A stretch of DNA of 64,000 nucleotides, from NCBI RefSeq assembly GCF_035969385.1, contig NZ_JAYKKJ010000003.1, positions 372,001 to 436,000 on the forward strand, written 5' to 3'. This DNA comes from SELP01 sp035969385 (lineage in GTDB: Bacteria > Pseudomonadota > Alphaproteobacteria > Rhodobacterales > Rhodobacteraceae). Below, piece after piece: positions 15,741 through 24,679 of the stretch (positions are counted from its first letter, which is position 1; every line of letters starts with the position of its first letter). Position numbers and translations under genes: made by a program. Under the pieces are notes generated by a model that worked only from the letters and a program-made list of their open reading frames with translations, was not told the origin of the DNA and ran no database searches.

Positions 15741-16394
15741 ATGGCTACGCAGAACCCCACCCTTCGCCGGATCGCCGCCCGCATTGTCGGGCATTCCATC
15801 CGCCTGTTCGCCCGGCTGACAACAGCCGTCCGCGCCGACTGGAAAGGCATCGAACCGGTTCCGCGCCAGCGGGTCTATTTCGCCAATCACGTCTCAAACG
15901 GCGACATGCCGATGATCTGGTCGGTCCTGCCCCCTGCCCTGCGCCGCCAGACCCGCCCCGTGGCCGCCGCCGATTACTGGCTCAAGACCCCGCTGCGGGC
16001 CTTCATCGGGCCCGAGGTGTTCAACTGTGTCCTGATCGACCGGCGGCCAGAGGTGGACGACAAGCCAATGGACAAGATCATCGCCGCCATTGACGAGGGC
16101 GCGAGCCTGATCATCTTTCCCGAGGGCAACCGCAACATGGGCGACGACCCCCTGCTGCCGTTCAAGGCGGGGCTGTACAACATCGGGCGGCTACGCCCCG
16201 ATGTGGACCTTGTGCCCACGTGGGTTGCCAACCTCAACAACATCATGCCGAAAGGAGAGGTCGTGCCGCTGCCGCTGATCTGCACCGTCACCTTCGGCAC
16301 CCCCATCCACGTTGGTTCGGACGAAGAAAAAGATGCCTTTCTTGCCCGCGCGGCACAGGCGCTTCTTGATGCAAGACCGGAGGACCGGGAATGA
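15741..16394 (+). CDS. 1-acyl-sn-glycerol-3-phosphate acyltransferase family protein
   Basis: A 217-residue PlsC-family acyltransferase. Motif I is NHVSNGD, with His50 and Asp55 in the H-x4-D catalytic pair, and motif III is FPEGNRNMGDD. It should place a second acyl chain on lysophosphatidic acid at the inner membrane, or act on a related lysolipid. Its stop overlaps the start of the CdsA-like gene by four bases. Since CdsA uses the phosphatidic acid made by PlsC, the pair supplies CDP-diacylglycerol. ATG 15741 is taken as start. It may be a second PlsC copy; that cannot be judged from this window. Confidence 0.87.
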   Translation: MATQNPTLRRIAARIVGHSIRLFARLTTAVRADWKGIEPVPRQRVYFANHVSNGDMPMIWSVLPPALRRQTRPVAAADYWLKTPLRAFIGPEVFNCVLIDRRPEVDDKPMDKIIAAIDEGASLIIFPEGNRNMGDDPLLPFKAGLYNIGRLRPDVDLVPTWVANLNNIMPKGEVVPLPLICTVTFGTPIHVGSDEEKDAFLARAAQALLDARPEDRE

Positions 16395-17329
16395 GCACGA
16401 CCGGCGAACTGATCCTTCTGACGCTCGGCGCTTTCGGAGTGCTGATCGTGATGACCATGATCGGCGATGCCGCCCGGCTGCGCATGCCGCAGGGGCGCAC
16501 CAGTGTCATGGTCGAAACCTATATGACGCGGGTCCAAAGCTGGTGGGCCATGGTGATCCTTCTGTCGCTGGCGCTCTTGCTGGGGATGACCGGGGTCAGC
16601 CTGTTGTTCGCCGTGGCGGGTTTTGCCGCCCTGCGCGAATTCCTGACGCTGACCACGAAATCGCGGGCCGATCATTGGGCGCTGGCACTGGGGTTCTTCG
16701 TGGTGCTGCCGCTGCAGTTCATCTTCGTTGGCTTTGGCTGGGCCGGGCTGTTCACCGTCTTTGTGCCGGTCTATGCCTTCCTTCTCCTGCCCGTCATTTC
16801 GGCCCTGCGGGGCAATTCCGACCGGTTCCTGATGCGGGTGGCCGAAACCCAATGGGGGCTGATGATCGCCGTCTATTGCCTGAGCCACGTTCCGGCGCTG
16901 ATGACGCTGAACATCGACGGTTATGGCGGGCGCGAGGTTCTGTTGATCGCCTTTCTGGTGATCGTGGTTCAGGCGGGCGATCTGGTCGACATCTACTTTG
17001 GCCGGCGGTTCGGCAACCGGCGGATTGCACCCGGCATCAGCCCAAAGACCCTTGAGGGGGCATTGGCCGGGATCGGCACCGCCGTGATCCTTGGCGCCCT
17101 GCTGAACTGGATCACCCCCTTCGGGCTTTGGGGGGCCGTTGGCATGGCGGCGGCGGCTTCGGCATCGGGCATGGCGGGCAATATCGTCTTCGCGGCAATC
17201 AAGCGGGACCGCGGCGTCAAGGACTGGTCGCACCTGATCCCAGGACAGGGCGGGCTGATCGACCAGCTGGACAGCGTGATCTTCGCCGCGCCGATCTTTT
17301 ACCACCTGTCGCACCTGATCTGGACCTGA
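16391..17329 (+). CDS. phosphatidate cytidylyltransferase-like membrane enzyme
   Basis: A 312-residue integral membrane protein with about eight hydrophobic segments and the CdsA signature at its C-terminal end: ISPKTLEGALAG, then KRDRGVKDWSHLIPGQGG and DQLDSVIFAAP. The signature acidic and basic residues for Mg-CTP binding are kept. It makes CDP-diacylglycerol from phosphatidate and CTP. It is longer than minimal CdsA and resembles the second, PlsC-linked type often found beside an acyltransferase. It overlaps the acyltransferase gene by four bases. Confidence 0.87.
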   Translation: MSTTGELILLTLGAFGVLIVMTMIGDAARLRMPQGRTSVMVETYMTRVQSWWAMVILLSLALLLGMTGVSLLFAVAGFAALREFLTLTTKSRADHWALALGFFVVLPLQFIFVGFGWAGLFTVFVPVYAFLLLPVISALRGNSDRFLMRVAETQWGLMIAVYCLSHVPALMTLNIDGYGGREVLLIAFLVIVVQAGDLVDIYFGRRFGNRRIAPGISPKTLEGALAGIGTAVILGALLNWITPFGLWGAVGMAAAASASGMAGNIVFAAIKRDRGVKDWSHLIPGQGGLIDQLDSVIFAAPIFYHLSHLIWT

Positions 17330-17412
17330 TCCGCAGGCTGCCGGGGCACCGCCCTTGACTTATCGCCGCTTTCGGCCTGTTTTGCGCTAACACTGACATC
17401 CCGGAGGCCCGC

Positions 17413-18897
17413 ATGACCCATATCCTTGCCATCGACCAGGGGACCACATCCAGCCGTGCGATCGTGTTCGACAGGGACATGCGGATCAGCGCCAGTGCGC
17501 AGGAGGAATTCACCCAGCATTTCCCCGACAGCGGCTGGGTCGAACACGACCCCGAAGAAATCTGGGCCAGCACCGCGGGCACCTGCCGTGCGGCGATTGA
17601 AAAGGCCGGGCTGTCCCCTGCCGACATTGCCGCCATCGGCATTACCAACCAGCGCGAAACCACGCTGGTCTGGGACCGTGCGACCGGCAAACCGATCTAC
17701 CGTGCAATCGTCTGGCAAGACCGGCGCACCTCGGCCTTTTGTGCCGAGCTGCGGGAGGCGGGCCACAACAAGGCTATCACCGCCAAGACCGGGCTTCTGG
17801 CTGATCCCTATTTCTCGGGGACGAAGCTGAAATGGATTCTCGATTATGTCGAAGGCGCGCGTGACAGGGCTCGGCGGGGCGAGTTACTGTTCGGCACTGT
17901 CGACACCTGGCTGATCTGGAAGCTGACCGGCGGGGCGGCCCATGTGACCGACGCGACCAACGCCGCGCGGACGATGCTGTATGACATCCACAACGGCCGC
18001 TGGTCCCGGACGATTTGCGACTTGTTCGATATCCCGATGGACATGCTGCCCGAGGTCAAGGATTGCGCCGCCGATTTCGGCGTCACACGGCACGACCTGT
18101 TCGGGCGCGAGATTCCGATCCTTGGGGTTGCGGGCGACCAGCAGGCCGCGACCGTCGGGCAGGCCTGTTTTGAGCCTGGCATGTTGAAATCCACCTATGG
18201 CACCGGCTGTTTCGCGCTGCTGAACACCGGCGATACGCCGGTGACCTCGAACAACCGTCTTCTGACCACCATCGCCTATCAGCTGGATGGCAAGCCGACC
18301 TATGCGCTGGAAGGGTCGATCTTTATCGCGGGGGCGGTGGTGCAATGGCTGCGCGACGGGATCAAGATCATCCGCGAAGCCAAGGAAACCCAGCCGCTGG
18401 CCGAAAGCGCCGATCCGCATCAGGAGGTGATCCTTGTCCCGGCTTTCGTGGGCCTTGGGGCCCCTTACTGGAACGCCGATTGCCGGGGCGCGATCTATGG
18501 GCTGACCCGTGGGTCTGGGCCCGCAGAATTCGCCCGCGCGGCGCTGGAAAGCGTCGGTTACCAGACCCGCGACCTGCTGGAGGCGATGCAGGCCGATATG
18601 GGGGGCGCAGGCGACGCGGTCCTGCGGGTCGATGGCGGCATGACGGCAAGCGATTGGGCGATGCAATTCCTGTCGGATATCATCGACGCACCGGTTGATC
18701 GGCCCGAGGTTCTGGAAACCACCGCGCTTGGCGCCGCGTGGCTGGCCGGGCAGCGGGCGGGTGTCTATCCGGGGATGGAGGAATTCGCCAAGGGCTGGAT
18801 GCTGGACCGGACCTTTACGCCGACGATGGATGATGCCACCCGCAACCGGAAATACGCAGGCTGGAAACGGGCGGTTCAGGCCACGCTGTCAGTGTGA
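17413..18897 (+). CDS. glpK: glycerol kinase
   Basis: A 494-residue FGGY-family kinase that phosphorylates glycerol to glycerol 3-phosphate with ATP. The N-terminal phosphate loop AIDQGTTSSRAIVFD, GITNQRETTLVWD, the AWQDRRT-like segment VWQDRRTSAFC, GVAGDQQAA and the second-domain RVDGGMTASDWAMQF are all present at the normal spacing and length. It comes after two phospholipid-synthesis genes, so it could feed glycerol into lipid headgroup supply. No glpF or glpD is adjacent. Its 3-prime end overlaps the convergent yjdF-like gene by 22 bases. ATG 17413 has CCGGAGG upstream. Confidence 0.97.
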   Translation: MTHILAIDQGTTSSRAIVFDRDMRISASAQEEFTQHFPDSGWVEHDPEEIWASTAGTCRAAIEKAGLSPADIAAIGITNQRETTLVWDRATGKPIYRAIVWQDRRTSAFCAELREAGHNKAITAKTGLLADPYFSGTKLKWILDYVEGARDRARRGELLFGTVDTWLIWKLTGGAAHVTDATNAARTMLYDIHNGRWSRTICDLFDIPMDMLPEVKDCAADFGVTRHDLFGREIPILGVAGDQQAATVGQACFEPGMLKSTYGTGCFALLNTGDTPVTSNNRLLTTIAYQLDGKPTYALEGSIFIAGAVVQWLRDGIKIIREAKETQPLAESADPHQEVILVPAFVGLGAPYWNADCRGAIYGLTRGSGPAEFARAALESVGYQTRDLLEAMQADMGGAGDAVLRVDGGMTASDWAMQFLSDIIDAPVDRPEVLETTALGAAWLAGQRAGVYPGMEEFAKGWMLDRTFTPTMDDATRNRKYAGWKRAVQATLSV

Positions 18898-19547
18898 TCC
18901 GACCCGGCGGGGTGGTCCGCCGCCCCACCCAGAAGCGCGCGGTTGTCGCGGATAAAATCGCCGATCACGCTGGTCAGCCGCCCGGTTTCATGCCCCTTGG
19001 CATAGGCAAAACCGGCGCTGGCCCCGATCAGCCCGCCGATACTGTCCACGATCAGATCCCACATCGTGTCTACGAGGCCCGATTTCTGCATGTTCAGCCC
19101 GAACATCTGGTCCATCGCGAATTCGAATATTTCCCAAACCGCCCCGATGGCGATGGCGAAGGACAGGGAAAAGATGAAGATGAAGAACGGTGTCGCCGCG
19201 AGCCTGCGCCCCTGTGCCATCATCAGAACGATCACCGTTCCGATCAGCCCGAACCCGACGGCAGAGCCCGAGTGCAACATCACGTCCCACCACCAGAACC
19301 GTTCGTAGAAATCCCCAACCTCGCCCAGAAACAGCGTCCCGACGAGGAAGAAGATAATCGCGGCGACGAAACCGGGCGGAATGCGGATACCCGACCAGCG
19401 CTGAAACAGGATTGGCACCTGTGTGACGCCCAGCGTGGCCAGCGACACGAAGGCCACGCTCCACCGACCCGTCACAAGCGCCACCAGTGCGGTCAGCCCA
19501 AGCAGCCCCCAAAGGGTCAGGGTCAGCCAATGGTGATCACGCCGCAT
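18876..19547 (-). CDS. YjdF/DUF2238-like membrane protein
   Basis: A 223-residue inner-membrane protein with about six hydrophobic segments. It carries WWWDVMLHSGSAVGFGLIG and, further on, AVWEIFEFAMDQMFG and DTMWDLIVDSIGG, which I recognise as the core of the YjdF/DUF2238 family. Function is unknown. It is the last gene of the minus-strand series msrB-msrA-selO-yjdF, 13 bases after selO. The true start is taken as 19547; the longer open frame would run back into selO. Its end overlaps glpK by 22 bases on the other strand. Confidence 0.75.
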   Translation of the reverse strand: MRRDHHWLTLTLWGLLGLTALVALVTGRWSVAFVSLATLGVTQVPILFQRWSGIRIPPGFVAAIIFFLVGTLFLGEVGDFYERFWWWDVMLHSGSAVGFGLIGTVIVLMMAQGRRLAATPFFIFIFSLSFAIAIGAVWEIFEFAMDQMFGLNMQKSGLVDTMWDLIVDSIGGLIGASAGFAYAKGHETGRLTSVIGDFIRDNRALLGGAADHPAGSDHTDSVA

Positions 19548-19560
19548 ATCGGGCCTCCGG

Positions 19561-21036
19561 TCAGGTTCCGCAGAAGGTTGTATATGGGCCGAAACTGTCG
19601 GGGGCGGGCGCGGCAAAAGCCTCAAGCCCCGGTCGTTCGGTGAAGGGATCGGCCAAAACCTCAAGCAAGGTCCTAAAGGGGCCGAAATCGCCATTGGTCG
19701 CGGCGCTTAGCGCTTCTTCGACCTTGTGATTGCGAGGGATGTAAATGGGGTTGGCCCGATTCATCGCCGCCATCCGTTGGGCCGGGTCGGCTCTGTCGGC
19801 ATCGAAGCGCGCTTGCCAATGCTCCAGCCACCCGTCGAAGGGGGCCGGGTCAAGGAACAGGGCGCGGGCGCTGTCGGGCTGTCCTACCGCCGCATCGGCC
19901 AAGCGCCGAAAGGCGCGCGTTAAATCGACCTGCTGGCCTTCCATCACCGCGAAGAACCCGTTGGCCAGATCAAGGTCGGCCGGGTCGTCGCCGGTCAGCC
20001 CCAGCTTGGGCCGGACGCGGTTCAGCCATTTTTCCTGATAGATCGCGGGAAAGCGCTCCAGCACCTCGGTCGCCTGCGCGACACCCCGGTCAAGGTCCTC
20101 CGGCGCGATCAGCGGCACAAGGCACTCGGCCAGACGCGCAAGGTTCCATTGGGCGATCTTGGGCTGGTTGGCGTAGGCATAGCGCCCGTGGTGGTCGATC
20201 GAACTGAAAACCGCGTTCGGGTCGTAGATGTCGATAAAGGCGCAGGGGCCATAGTCGATGGTTTCGCCCGAAATGGTCATGTTGTCGGTGTTCATCACGC
20301 CGTGGACAAAGCCCACCAGAACCCATTGTGCCAGAAGGTCCGCCTGCCGGTCCTGCACCCGCTCGAAAAACCGCAGATAGCGGTCGGGCGCGCGGGTCAG
20401 ATCCGGGTCATGCCGGGCAATCGCGTAATCGGCCAGTTGCCGCAGCTTGTCCATCTCGCGCCGGGCGGCGAAATACTGGAACGTGCCGACCCGCAGGTGC
20501 GAGGCGGCGACCCGCGCCAGGACCGCGCCGGGCTGCGGCCCATCCTGCCGGACGATGGTTTCGCCGGTGGTGACGGCGGCCAGCGCCCGGGTGGTCGGGA
20601 TGCCCAGCGCATGCATTGCCTCGCCGATCAGGAACTCGCGCAGGACCGGTCCAAGCACCGCCTTGCCATCACCGCCGCGGGAAAACGGGGTGCGCCCCGA
20701 CCCTTTCAGGTGAATGTCGCGCCGCTTGCCGCTCTGGTCTATCACCTCGCCCAGAAGCAGCGCCCGGCCATCGCCCAGCTGCGGGGAGAAGCCGCCAAAC
20801 TGATGCCCGGCATAGGCCATGGCAAGGGGGTGCGCCCCGGCTGGCGCGGTGCTGCCCGACAGGATTGCAGCCCCCTCAGGCGTGTCCAGCGCGGCACCAT
20901 CCAACCCCAGTTCCCCGGCCAGCCCGTGGTTGAACGCCACGATCTCCGGCCCGGGAACCTTGGCCCCCTCCCATGGGACATAGAGCCCGTCGAGATCGCG
21001 GGCATATGTGTTGTCGAAAGGGAACCGAATGGTCAT
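19561..21036 (-). CDS. selO: protein adenylyltransferase SelO
   Basis: A 491-residue pseudokinase-fold enzyme of the SelO/YdiU family, which transfers AMP to Ser, Thr or Tyr of target proteins and has been linked to redox control. Clear features are AGHQFGGFSPQLGDGRALLLGEV, the LKGSGRTPFSRGGDGKA loop, GIPTTRALAAV and the metal site HGVMNTDNMTISGE with DYGPCAFID. It ends in Cys-Gly-Thr, the usual bacterial non-selenocysteine form. It lies six bases after msrA, so it is co-expressed with both methionine sulfoxide reductases, which fits a redox role. Confidence 0.94.
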   Translation of the reverse strand: MTIRFPFDNTYARDLDGLYVPWEGAKVPGPEIVAFNHGLAGELGLDGAALDTPEGAAILSGSTAPAGAHPLAMAYAGHQFGGFSPQLGDGRALLLGEVIDQSGKRRDIHLKGSGRTPFSRGGDGKAVLGPVLREFLIGEAMHALGIPTTRALAAVTTGETIVRQDGPQPGAVLARVAASHLRVGTFQYFAARREMDKLRQLADYAIARHDPDLTRAPDRYLRFFERVQDRQADLLAQWVLVGFVHGVMNTDNMTISGETIDYGPCAFIDIYDPNAVFSSIDHHGRYAYANQPKIAQWNLARLAECLVPLIAPEDLDRGVAQATEVLERFPAIYQEKWLNRVRPKLGLTGDDPADLDLANGFFAVMEGQQVDLTRAFRRLADAAVGQPDSARALFLDPAPFDGWLEHWQARFDADRADPAQRMAAMNRANPIYIPRNHKVEEALSAATNGDFGPFRTLLEVLADPFTERPGLEAFAAPAPDSFGPYTTFCGT

Positions 21037-21042
21037 CGCCGC

Positions 21043-21552
21043 CTATTCCGCCGCGTCGCGTTTCGGCAGAACCCACCCCGCGCGGGGGAAGTGGCAGGTA
21101 TATCCGCCCGGATGCCGGATCAGGTAATCCTGATGCTCCGGCTCGGCCTCCCAGAAATCGCCGACGGGCTCTACCTCTGTCACCACCTTGCCGGGCCAGA
21201 GACCGGAGGCGTCCACATCGGCGATGGTGTCCAGCGCGACGGCCTTTTGCGTCTCGTCCACAAAGTAGATGGCAGAGCGGTAGGACATGCCAAGGTCGTT
21301 GCCCTGACGGTTGCGGGTCGTCGGGTCGTGAATCTGGAAGAAATACTCCAGAATCTGCCGATAGCCGGTCTGGTCGGGGTCGAAGATAATCTCGATCCCC
21401 TCGGCATGGGTGCCGTGGTTGCGATAAGTCGCATTCGGGACATCCCCGCCGGTATAGCCAACGCGGGTGCGCAACACCCCTGGCTGCCGCCGGATCAGAT
21501 CCTGCATCCCCCAGAAACAGCCGCCCGCAAGAACCGCGCGTTCTTCTGCCAT
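21043..21552 (-). CDS. msrA: peptide-methionine (S)-S-oxide reductase
   Basis: A 169-residue MsrA that reduces the S form of methionine sulfoxide in proteins. The catalytic Cys12 is in GGCFWGMQD near the N-terminus, with the family segments GYTGGDVPNATYRNHGTHAEG and QIHDPTTRNRQGNDLGMSYR. The C-terminal tail beyond about residue 150 has no Cys, so regeneration probably uses another thiol route than the classic C-terminal cysteines. It sits three bases after msrB and six before selO, on the minus strand. Confidence 0.95.
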   Translation of the reverse strand: MAEERAVLAGGCFWGMQDLIRRQPGVLRTRVGYTGGDVPNATYRNHGTHAEGIEIIFDPDQTGYRQILEYFFQIHDPTTRNRQGNDLGMSYRSAIYFVDETQKAVALDTIADVDASGLWPGKVVTEVEPVGDFWEAEPEHQDYLIRHPGGYTCHFPRAGWVLPKRDAAE

Positions 21553-21555
21553 GAT

Positions 21556-22002
21556 CTAGCCCTCCACCTGGTCAAGATAGTCGCCATAGCCCTCGGCCTC
21601 CATCTCCTCTTTCGGGATGAAGCGCAGAGAGGCGGAATTGATGCAATAACGCAGCCCGCCCATGTCGGACGGCCCGTCGGGAAAGACATGGCCAAGGTGG
21701 CTGTCGCCGTGTTTCGAGCGGACCTCGACCCGGACCATCCCGTGCGAGGTATCGCGAAGCTCTACGATATTGTCCTCGACAACAGGCTTGGCAAAGGCCG
21801 GCCAGCCGCAGCCGGAGTTGTATTTCATCGACGAGGCGAACAGCGGCTCGCCGGACACGATATCGACGTAAAGACCGGGTTCGAAATGGTGGTCGTATTC
21901 GCCGGTGAACGGGCGTTCAGTGCCGTTTTCCTGGGTGACGCGATACTGTTCCGGCGTCAGGCGGGCGACGGCATCGTCGGTCTTGGCAAATCGGCTGGTC
22001 AA
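21556..22002 (-). CDS. msrB: peptide-methionine (R)-S-oxide reductase, zinc-less type
   Basis: A 148-residue MsrB that reduces the R form of methionine sulfoxide. The catalytic Cys is Cys120 in RYCINSASL and the resolving Cys is Cys65 in SGCGWPAF. The two CxxC zinc pairs of many MsrB enzymes are replaced by YVDIVSGEPLF and SKHGDSHLGH, so this is the metal-free type seen in the MsrB domain of Neisseria PilB. The start is inferred as TTG at 22002 because AGGAGG lies five bases before it; the frame continues upstream to 22077 without a comparable ribosome site. It leads the msrB-msrA-selO-yjdF series. Confidence 0.92.
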   Translation of the reverse strand: MTSRFAKTDDAVARLTPEQYRVTQENGTERPFTGEYDHHFEPGLYVDIVSGEPLFASSMKYNSGCGWPAFAKPVVEDNIVELRDTSHGMVRVEVRSKHGDSHLGHVFPDGPSDMGGLRYCINSASLRFIPKEEMEAEGYGDYLDQVEG

Positions 22003-22131
22003 GGACACCTCCTCTTGGGCTTTGTGACAGGACCCAGATGTGGGGGCGGTCTTGGCCAATGTCCACAAATGTTTCAACAGGCAGCAGCCCGGTCACATCC
22101 GGGTGATCCAAGCCCCTTCGCGCAAGAGAAA

Positions 22132-22208
22132 TGGCGATCCCTCGAGGACTCGAACCCCGAACCTGCTGATTAGAAGTCAGCTGCTCTATCCAGTTGAGCT
22201 AAGGGACC
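22132..22208 (-). tRNA. tRNA-Arg (anticodon TCT)
   Basis: A 77-nt cloverleaf on the minus strand. The acceptor stem pairs GGTCCCT (5-prime, from 22208) with AGGGATC, then G and an encoded CCA. The anticodon stem-loop is CTGACTTCTAATCAG with anticodon TCT, and the T arm has stem CGGGG/CCTCG around TTCGAGT. It reads AGA/AGG arginine codons, rare in this GC-rich DNA. Confidence 0.95.
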
Positions 22209-22251
22209 GCTGGCCCCGTCTTAGCGGCGGGGTGCGCGGGCTGGCAAGCGT

Positions 22252-22563
22252 CTAGTGGGTCCAGGCGCCGCGCCGGCCGGTGGCGAAGTTTTCGCCGTAG
22301 CCCATGGCGCGCAGGTTGGGCTTGCGGGTCTTGGGTTCGGTCACGACCGCGTCGATCCCGTTTTCGGCGGCGTAGTCGACGGCGGCCTCTTTCGTTTCGA
22401 AATAGAGCCGGACCTGTGCCTGCGTATCGGTCGAAGAGGTCCAGCCCATCAGCGGATCGACCTCGCGGGCAGAGGCGGGGGCGAACTCCAACACCCAGCG
22501 CTTCGTCTTGGCGGTGCCGGACGACATGGCGGTCTTGGCGGGGCGGTAGATTCGTGCGCGCAT
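22252..22563 (-). CDS. ETC complex I subunit, NDUFS4-like
   Basis: A 103-residue protein of the NDUFS4/ETC complex I accessory family (PF04800 type), found in alphaproteobacteria and mitochondria at the matrix/cytoplasmic side of NADH dehydrogenase. Visible family features are MRARIYRPAKTAMSSGTAK, KRWVLEFAP, DPLMGWTSSTDTQAQVRLYF and the terminal KPNLRAMGYGENF. ATG at 22563 is chosen because AAGGAGAGG stands just upstream. It stands alone here, away from the nuo operon, which is usual. It ends 43 bases before the tRNA-Arg. Confidence 0.93.
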   Translation of the reverse strand: MRARIYRPAKTAMSSGTAKTKRWVLEFAPASAREVDPLMGWTSSTDTQAQVRLYFETKEAAVDYAAENGIDAVVTEPKTRKPNLRAMGYGENFATGRRGAWTH

Positions 22564-22662
22564 CGGCCTCTCCTTCACTTTGGCCCCTTATCCACAAAGG
22601 CGGGGCCGCATGCAAGAGAGAGGGCGCATCCACCTTAGGGCATAGCGGCAGCCACCCGCCGC

Positions 22663-23208
22663 TCAGGACTTGCGCAAAGGCAAACCATCCCACCCATCGA
22701 TCAAGAATGAGCGTTGCAGATCAAAGGTCCTGCGCAGCCAATCCCTGTCAAGCCGCCCATTCCTGAGCTTCAGGGAAGCAACATAAACAATTTGGTATAG
22801 ATCGAATTTCAGATCAGATGGCCCGTTTATGACCATCGCGCCGAAATCCACGTCATTCCTTGGGGCCCGGATGTTCTGTTCCCAGACGATCAACGGCGAA
22901 GAACTAACCAAGCATTCGCCCATGTAAATCCCGATGTCGAAAAGTATCGAGAGATCTGTCGGGGACTCCGATCCCTTGGGGACCGATTTCAAGACGTCGC
23001 TGCCCCATTCGCTGAGCCGATCAAGGCTGGAGAGCGAGAAATCCGTGGGCCAGTCACCAAAGCCCCGAGATAATCTGACCAAAGACCGCAGCTGATTTAG
23101 CCTTGGTGGGATGCTGACCTCGAACCAAAACCGATAGGCTTCAAGCTCCTTCTTCGACATTTCGCACAAAGGCTTCGAGATTGGGGGCTCGGCAAGTCTA
23201 TACTCCAT
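22663..23208 (-). CDS. hypothetical protein, possible immunity-type family
   Basis: A 181-residue soluble protein without signal peptide or recognised catalytic motif. Its opening (PISKPLCEMSKKELEAYRFW) and the segment ILFDIGIYMGECLV, then DFGAMVINGP and YQIVYVASLK, remind me of uncharacterised proteins scattered in many phyla, some near contact-dependent toxin loci; this is recollection, not a search. Base composition is clearly more A/T-rich than the flanking genes. It is one of four minus-strand orphans between 22.6 and 25.0 kb. AGAGAGGG upstream could be its ribosome site. Confidence 0.6.
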   Translation of the reverse strand: MEYRLAEPPISKPLCEMSKKELEAYRFWFEVSIPPRLNQLRSLVRLSRGFGDWPTDFSLSSLDRLSEWGSDVLKSVPKGSESPTDLSILFDIGIYMGECLVSSSPLIVWEQNIRAPRNDVDFGAMVINGPSDLKFDLYQIVYVASLKLRNGRLDRDWLRRTFDLQRSFLIDGWDGLPLRKS

Positions 23209-23426
23209 CGTGGGTCAACCCTCTCTGCAAACACCGCGCCAAGTCCGCGGTCCAAGGAGTTGCTAGACAAGTCCAGAAAGCGAAGACACACGATCTATCG
23301 GAATCCACACAGGCCCTGTTACCACCAAGAGAAATACCCTTGCATGATGTCAACAACTGTGTGCTCCAAAATTCGCGCTTAGGCGGACCTCCGGATGGTT
23401 CACCCCGGTGCCGAAGCGGGAGGAAT

Positions 23427-24167
23427 CTAGCAATCTTCTCCACCCACAAGGCAAAGACGCCCCTCGACCTCGTTCGCGAACGCGGTTGAGAAGGCGAGTT
23501 TCTTTCTGATGTTTTCTATTTCGTTACCGTCAAAGCGAATTATGTTCGCCAAACCGGAGAACATAGATAGCGGAAATCGGAAAGGCGACCCGGTCCTCTC
23601 CCTAAAGGTGTCGTCCCAGACAATGTTTCGACACTGCGCGTCAATCGTCAAAATAATCTCGTAGTCAAAATCCATGGGCATAGGTCGCCGCAAGATTAGT
23701 TCTCTTTCGGATGCGGAAACTTTTCTATCCAAGAAGACAAACTGATCTCCAGAATTTTCCGAAAACCAAGAAATTATGCCTGGCACTGACTTCTCTTGAG
23801 TCGAAATCCTTGGAGAGGTATGAGACGTGAGGTCAATAGGTTTCCCCGATCGAACTAATGCGCCAAACACTGCATCGCTGAACCGCCAATAAATGTCCGT
23901 CTTTGCAGGGTCGACAGGCAGCAGGAAAGATTCAAATCTGCGAACTTGCCTTGCTGCCTCCAGGACATCAACAAATGGAAACTCGTTTGCATCAACAAGC
24001 TGGAGGTCCCTAGCTATACTTTCTTCAAGAGTGGAATATTCAAGAGAATCGAATTGACCGTCACGATTTTCGATCAAGTCGTAGATCGGCGCCATTAGCT
24101 GAATTGCGTCGACGAGCGTGTTCGACCACCCCCTTCGATTGTATCTTTCCATCTCAGACATTGTCAT
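23427..24167 (-). CDS. hypothetical protein
   Basis: A 246-residue predicted cytoplasmic protein that I do not recognise. It has no hydrophobic segment and no obvious catalytic motif. The sequence has a helical first half (MERYNRRGWSNTLVDAIQLM) and a strand-rich second half, with MPMDFDYEIILTIDAQ near residue 170. Codon and base usage are A/T-rich compared with the rest of the window. AAGG lies about nine bases upstream of ATG 24167, which supports translation. It is separated by 218 bases of non-coding DNA from the gene at 22663 and by 129 bases from the next one. Confidence 0.5.
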   Translation of the reverse strand: MTMSEMERYNRRGWSNTLVDAIQLMAPIYDLIENRDGQFDSLEYSTLEESIARDLQLVDANEFPFVDVLEAARQVRRFESFLLPVDPAKTDIYWRFSDAVFGALVRSGKPIDLTSHTSPRISTQEKSVPGIISWFSENSGDQFVFLDRKVSASERELILRRPMPMDFDYEIILTIDAQCRNIVWDDTFRERTGSPFRFPLSMFSGLANIIRFDGNEIENIRKKLAFSTAFANEVEGRLCLVGGEDC

Positions 24168-24296
24168 GTTGTCATTACCTTACTGCTGCGAGAGTCTGGT
24201 GCAGAACAAAAAGTTTCTGAAGCAAAGCATGATGCCACGTCTCATGACGTGTTCATGGAGAGGCGCATTGGCGTGGCCGGAAAGTGGCACGACATC

Positions 24297-24593
24297 CTAT
24301 CGGCCTGGCCGCCGTCTGAGCAACGAGACAGCGACCGCGGCGACGCAGATTACAATAAAGGTCGCCAACCTTATGGCATCTTCAATGAGCACAAGCCCCG
24401 CTTCGCCTGACTGGGACGACGGGTCTCCTGACCAAGAAGAATAGTCCAAAACGAATGTTGGAGCGGGCAGGCTCAGGCCACCGGGTAAGACGCTGTACAT
24501 GGAATACTTTATCCAAATAGTCGAGATGACGAGCCAAAGGATGAGCCACCCCAAGCCCACCATTAATGTACCTAGAAATCTTGAGGTGTTCAT
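24297..24593 (-). CDS. small membrane protein of unknown function
   Basis: A 98-residue protein with two hydrophobic segments, about residues 6-27 (LGTLMVGLGWLILWLVIST) and 73-90 (LATFIVICVAAVAVSLL), ending in an Arg-rich tail (RRRPGR). The loop between them is polar and rich in Ser and Pro. I know no family for it. AAGGAAGG upstream of ATG 24593 supports the start. It belongs to the A/T-richer patch of orphans. Confidence 0.5.
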   Translation of the reverse strand: MNTSRFLGTLMVGLGWLILWLVISTIWIKYSMYSVLPGGLSLPAPTFVLDYSSWSGDPSSQSGEAGLVLIEDAIRLATFIVICVAAVAVSLLRRRPGR

Positions 24594-24679
24594 TGGCGCA
24601 TTTCCTTCCTTGCATCCCATGCAGGCCTTGGGGAGGTCGGGCTGAAGTATGGGTCCGGGTGGCTCAAAGCAACAATGCC

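Noticed and set aside
20149..22173. A 674-codon plus-strand frame antisense to selO, msrA and msrB
   Set aside because: It covers three clearly real genes on the other strand, matches no family and has the composition expected from GC-rich antisense frames.
23181..23489. A 102-codon plus-strand frame in the A/T-rich patch
   Set aside because: It has no ribosome site, an improbable composition, and overlaps the start region of the gene at 22663-23208 on the other strand.
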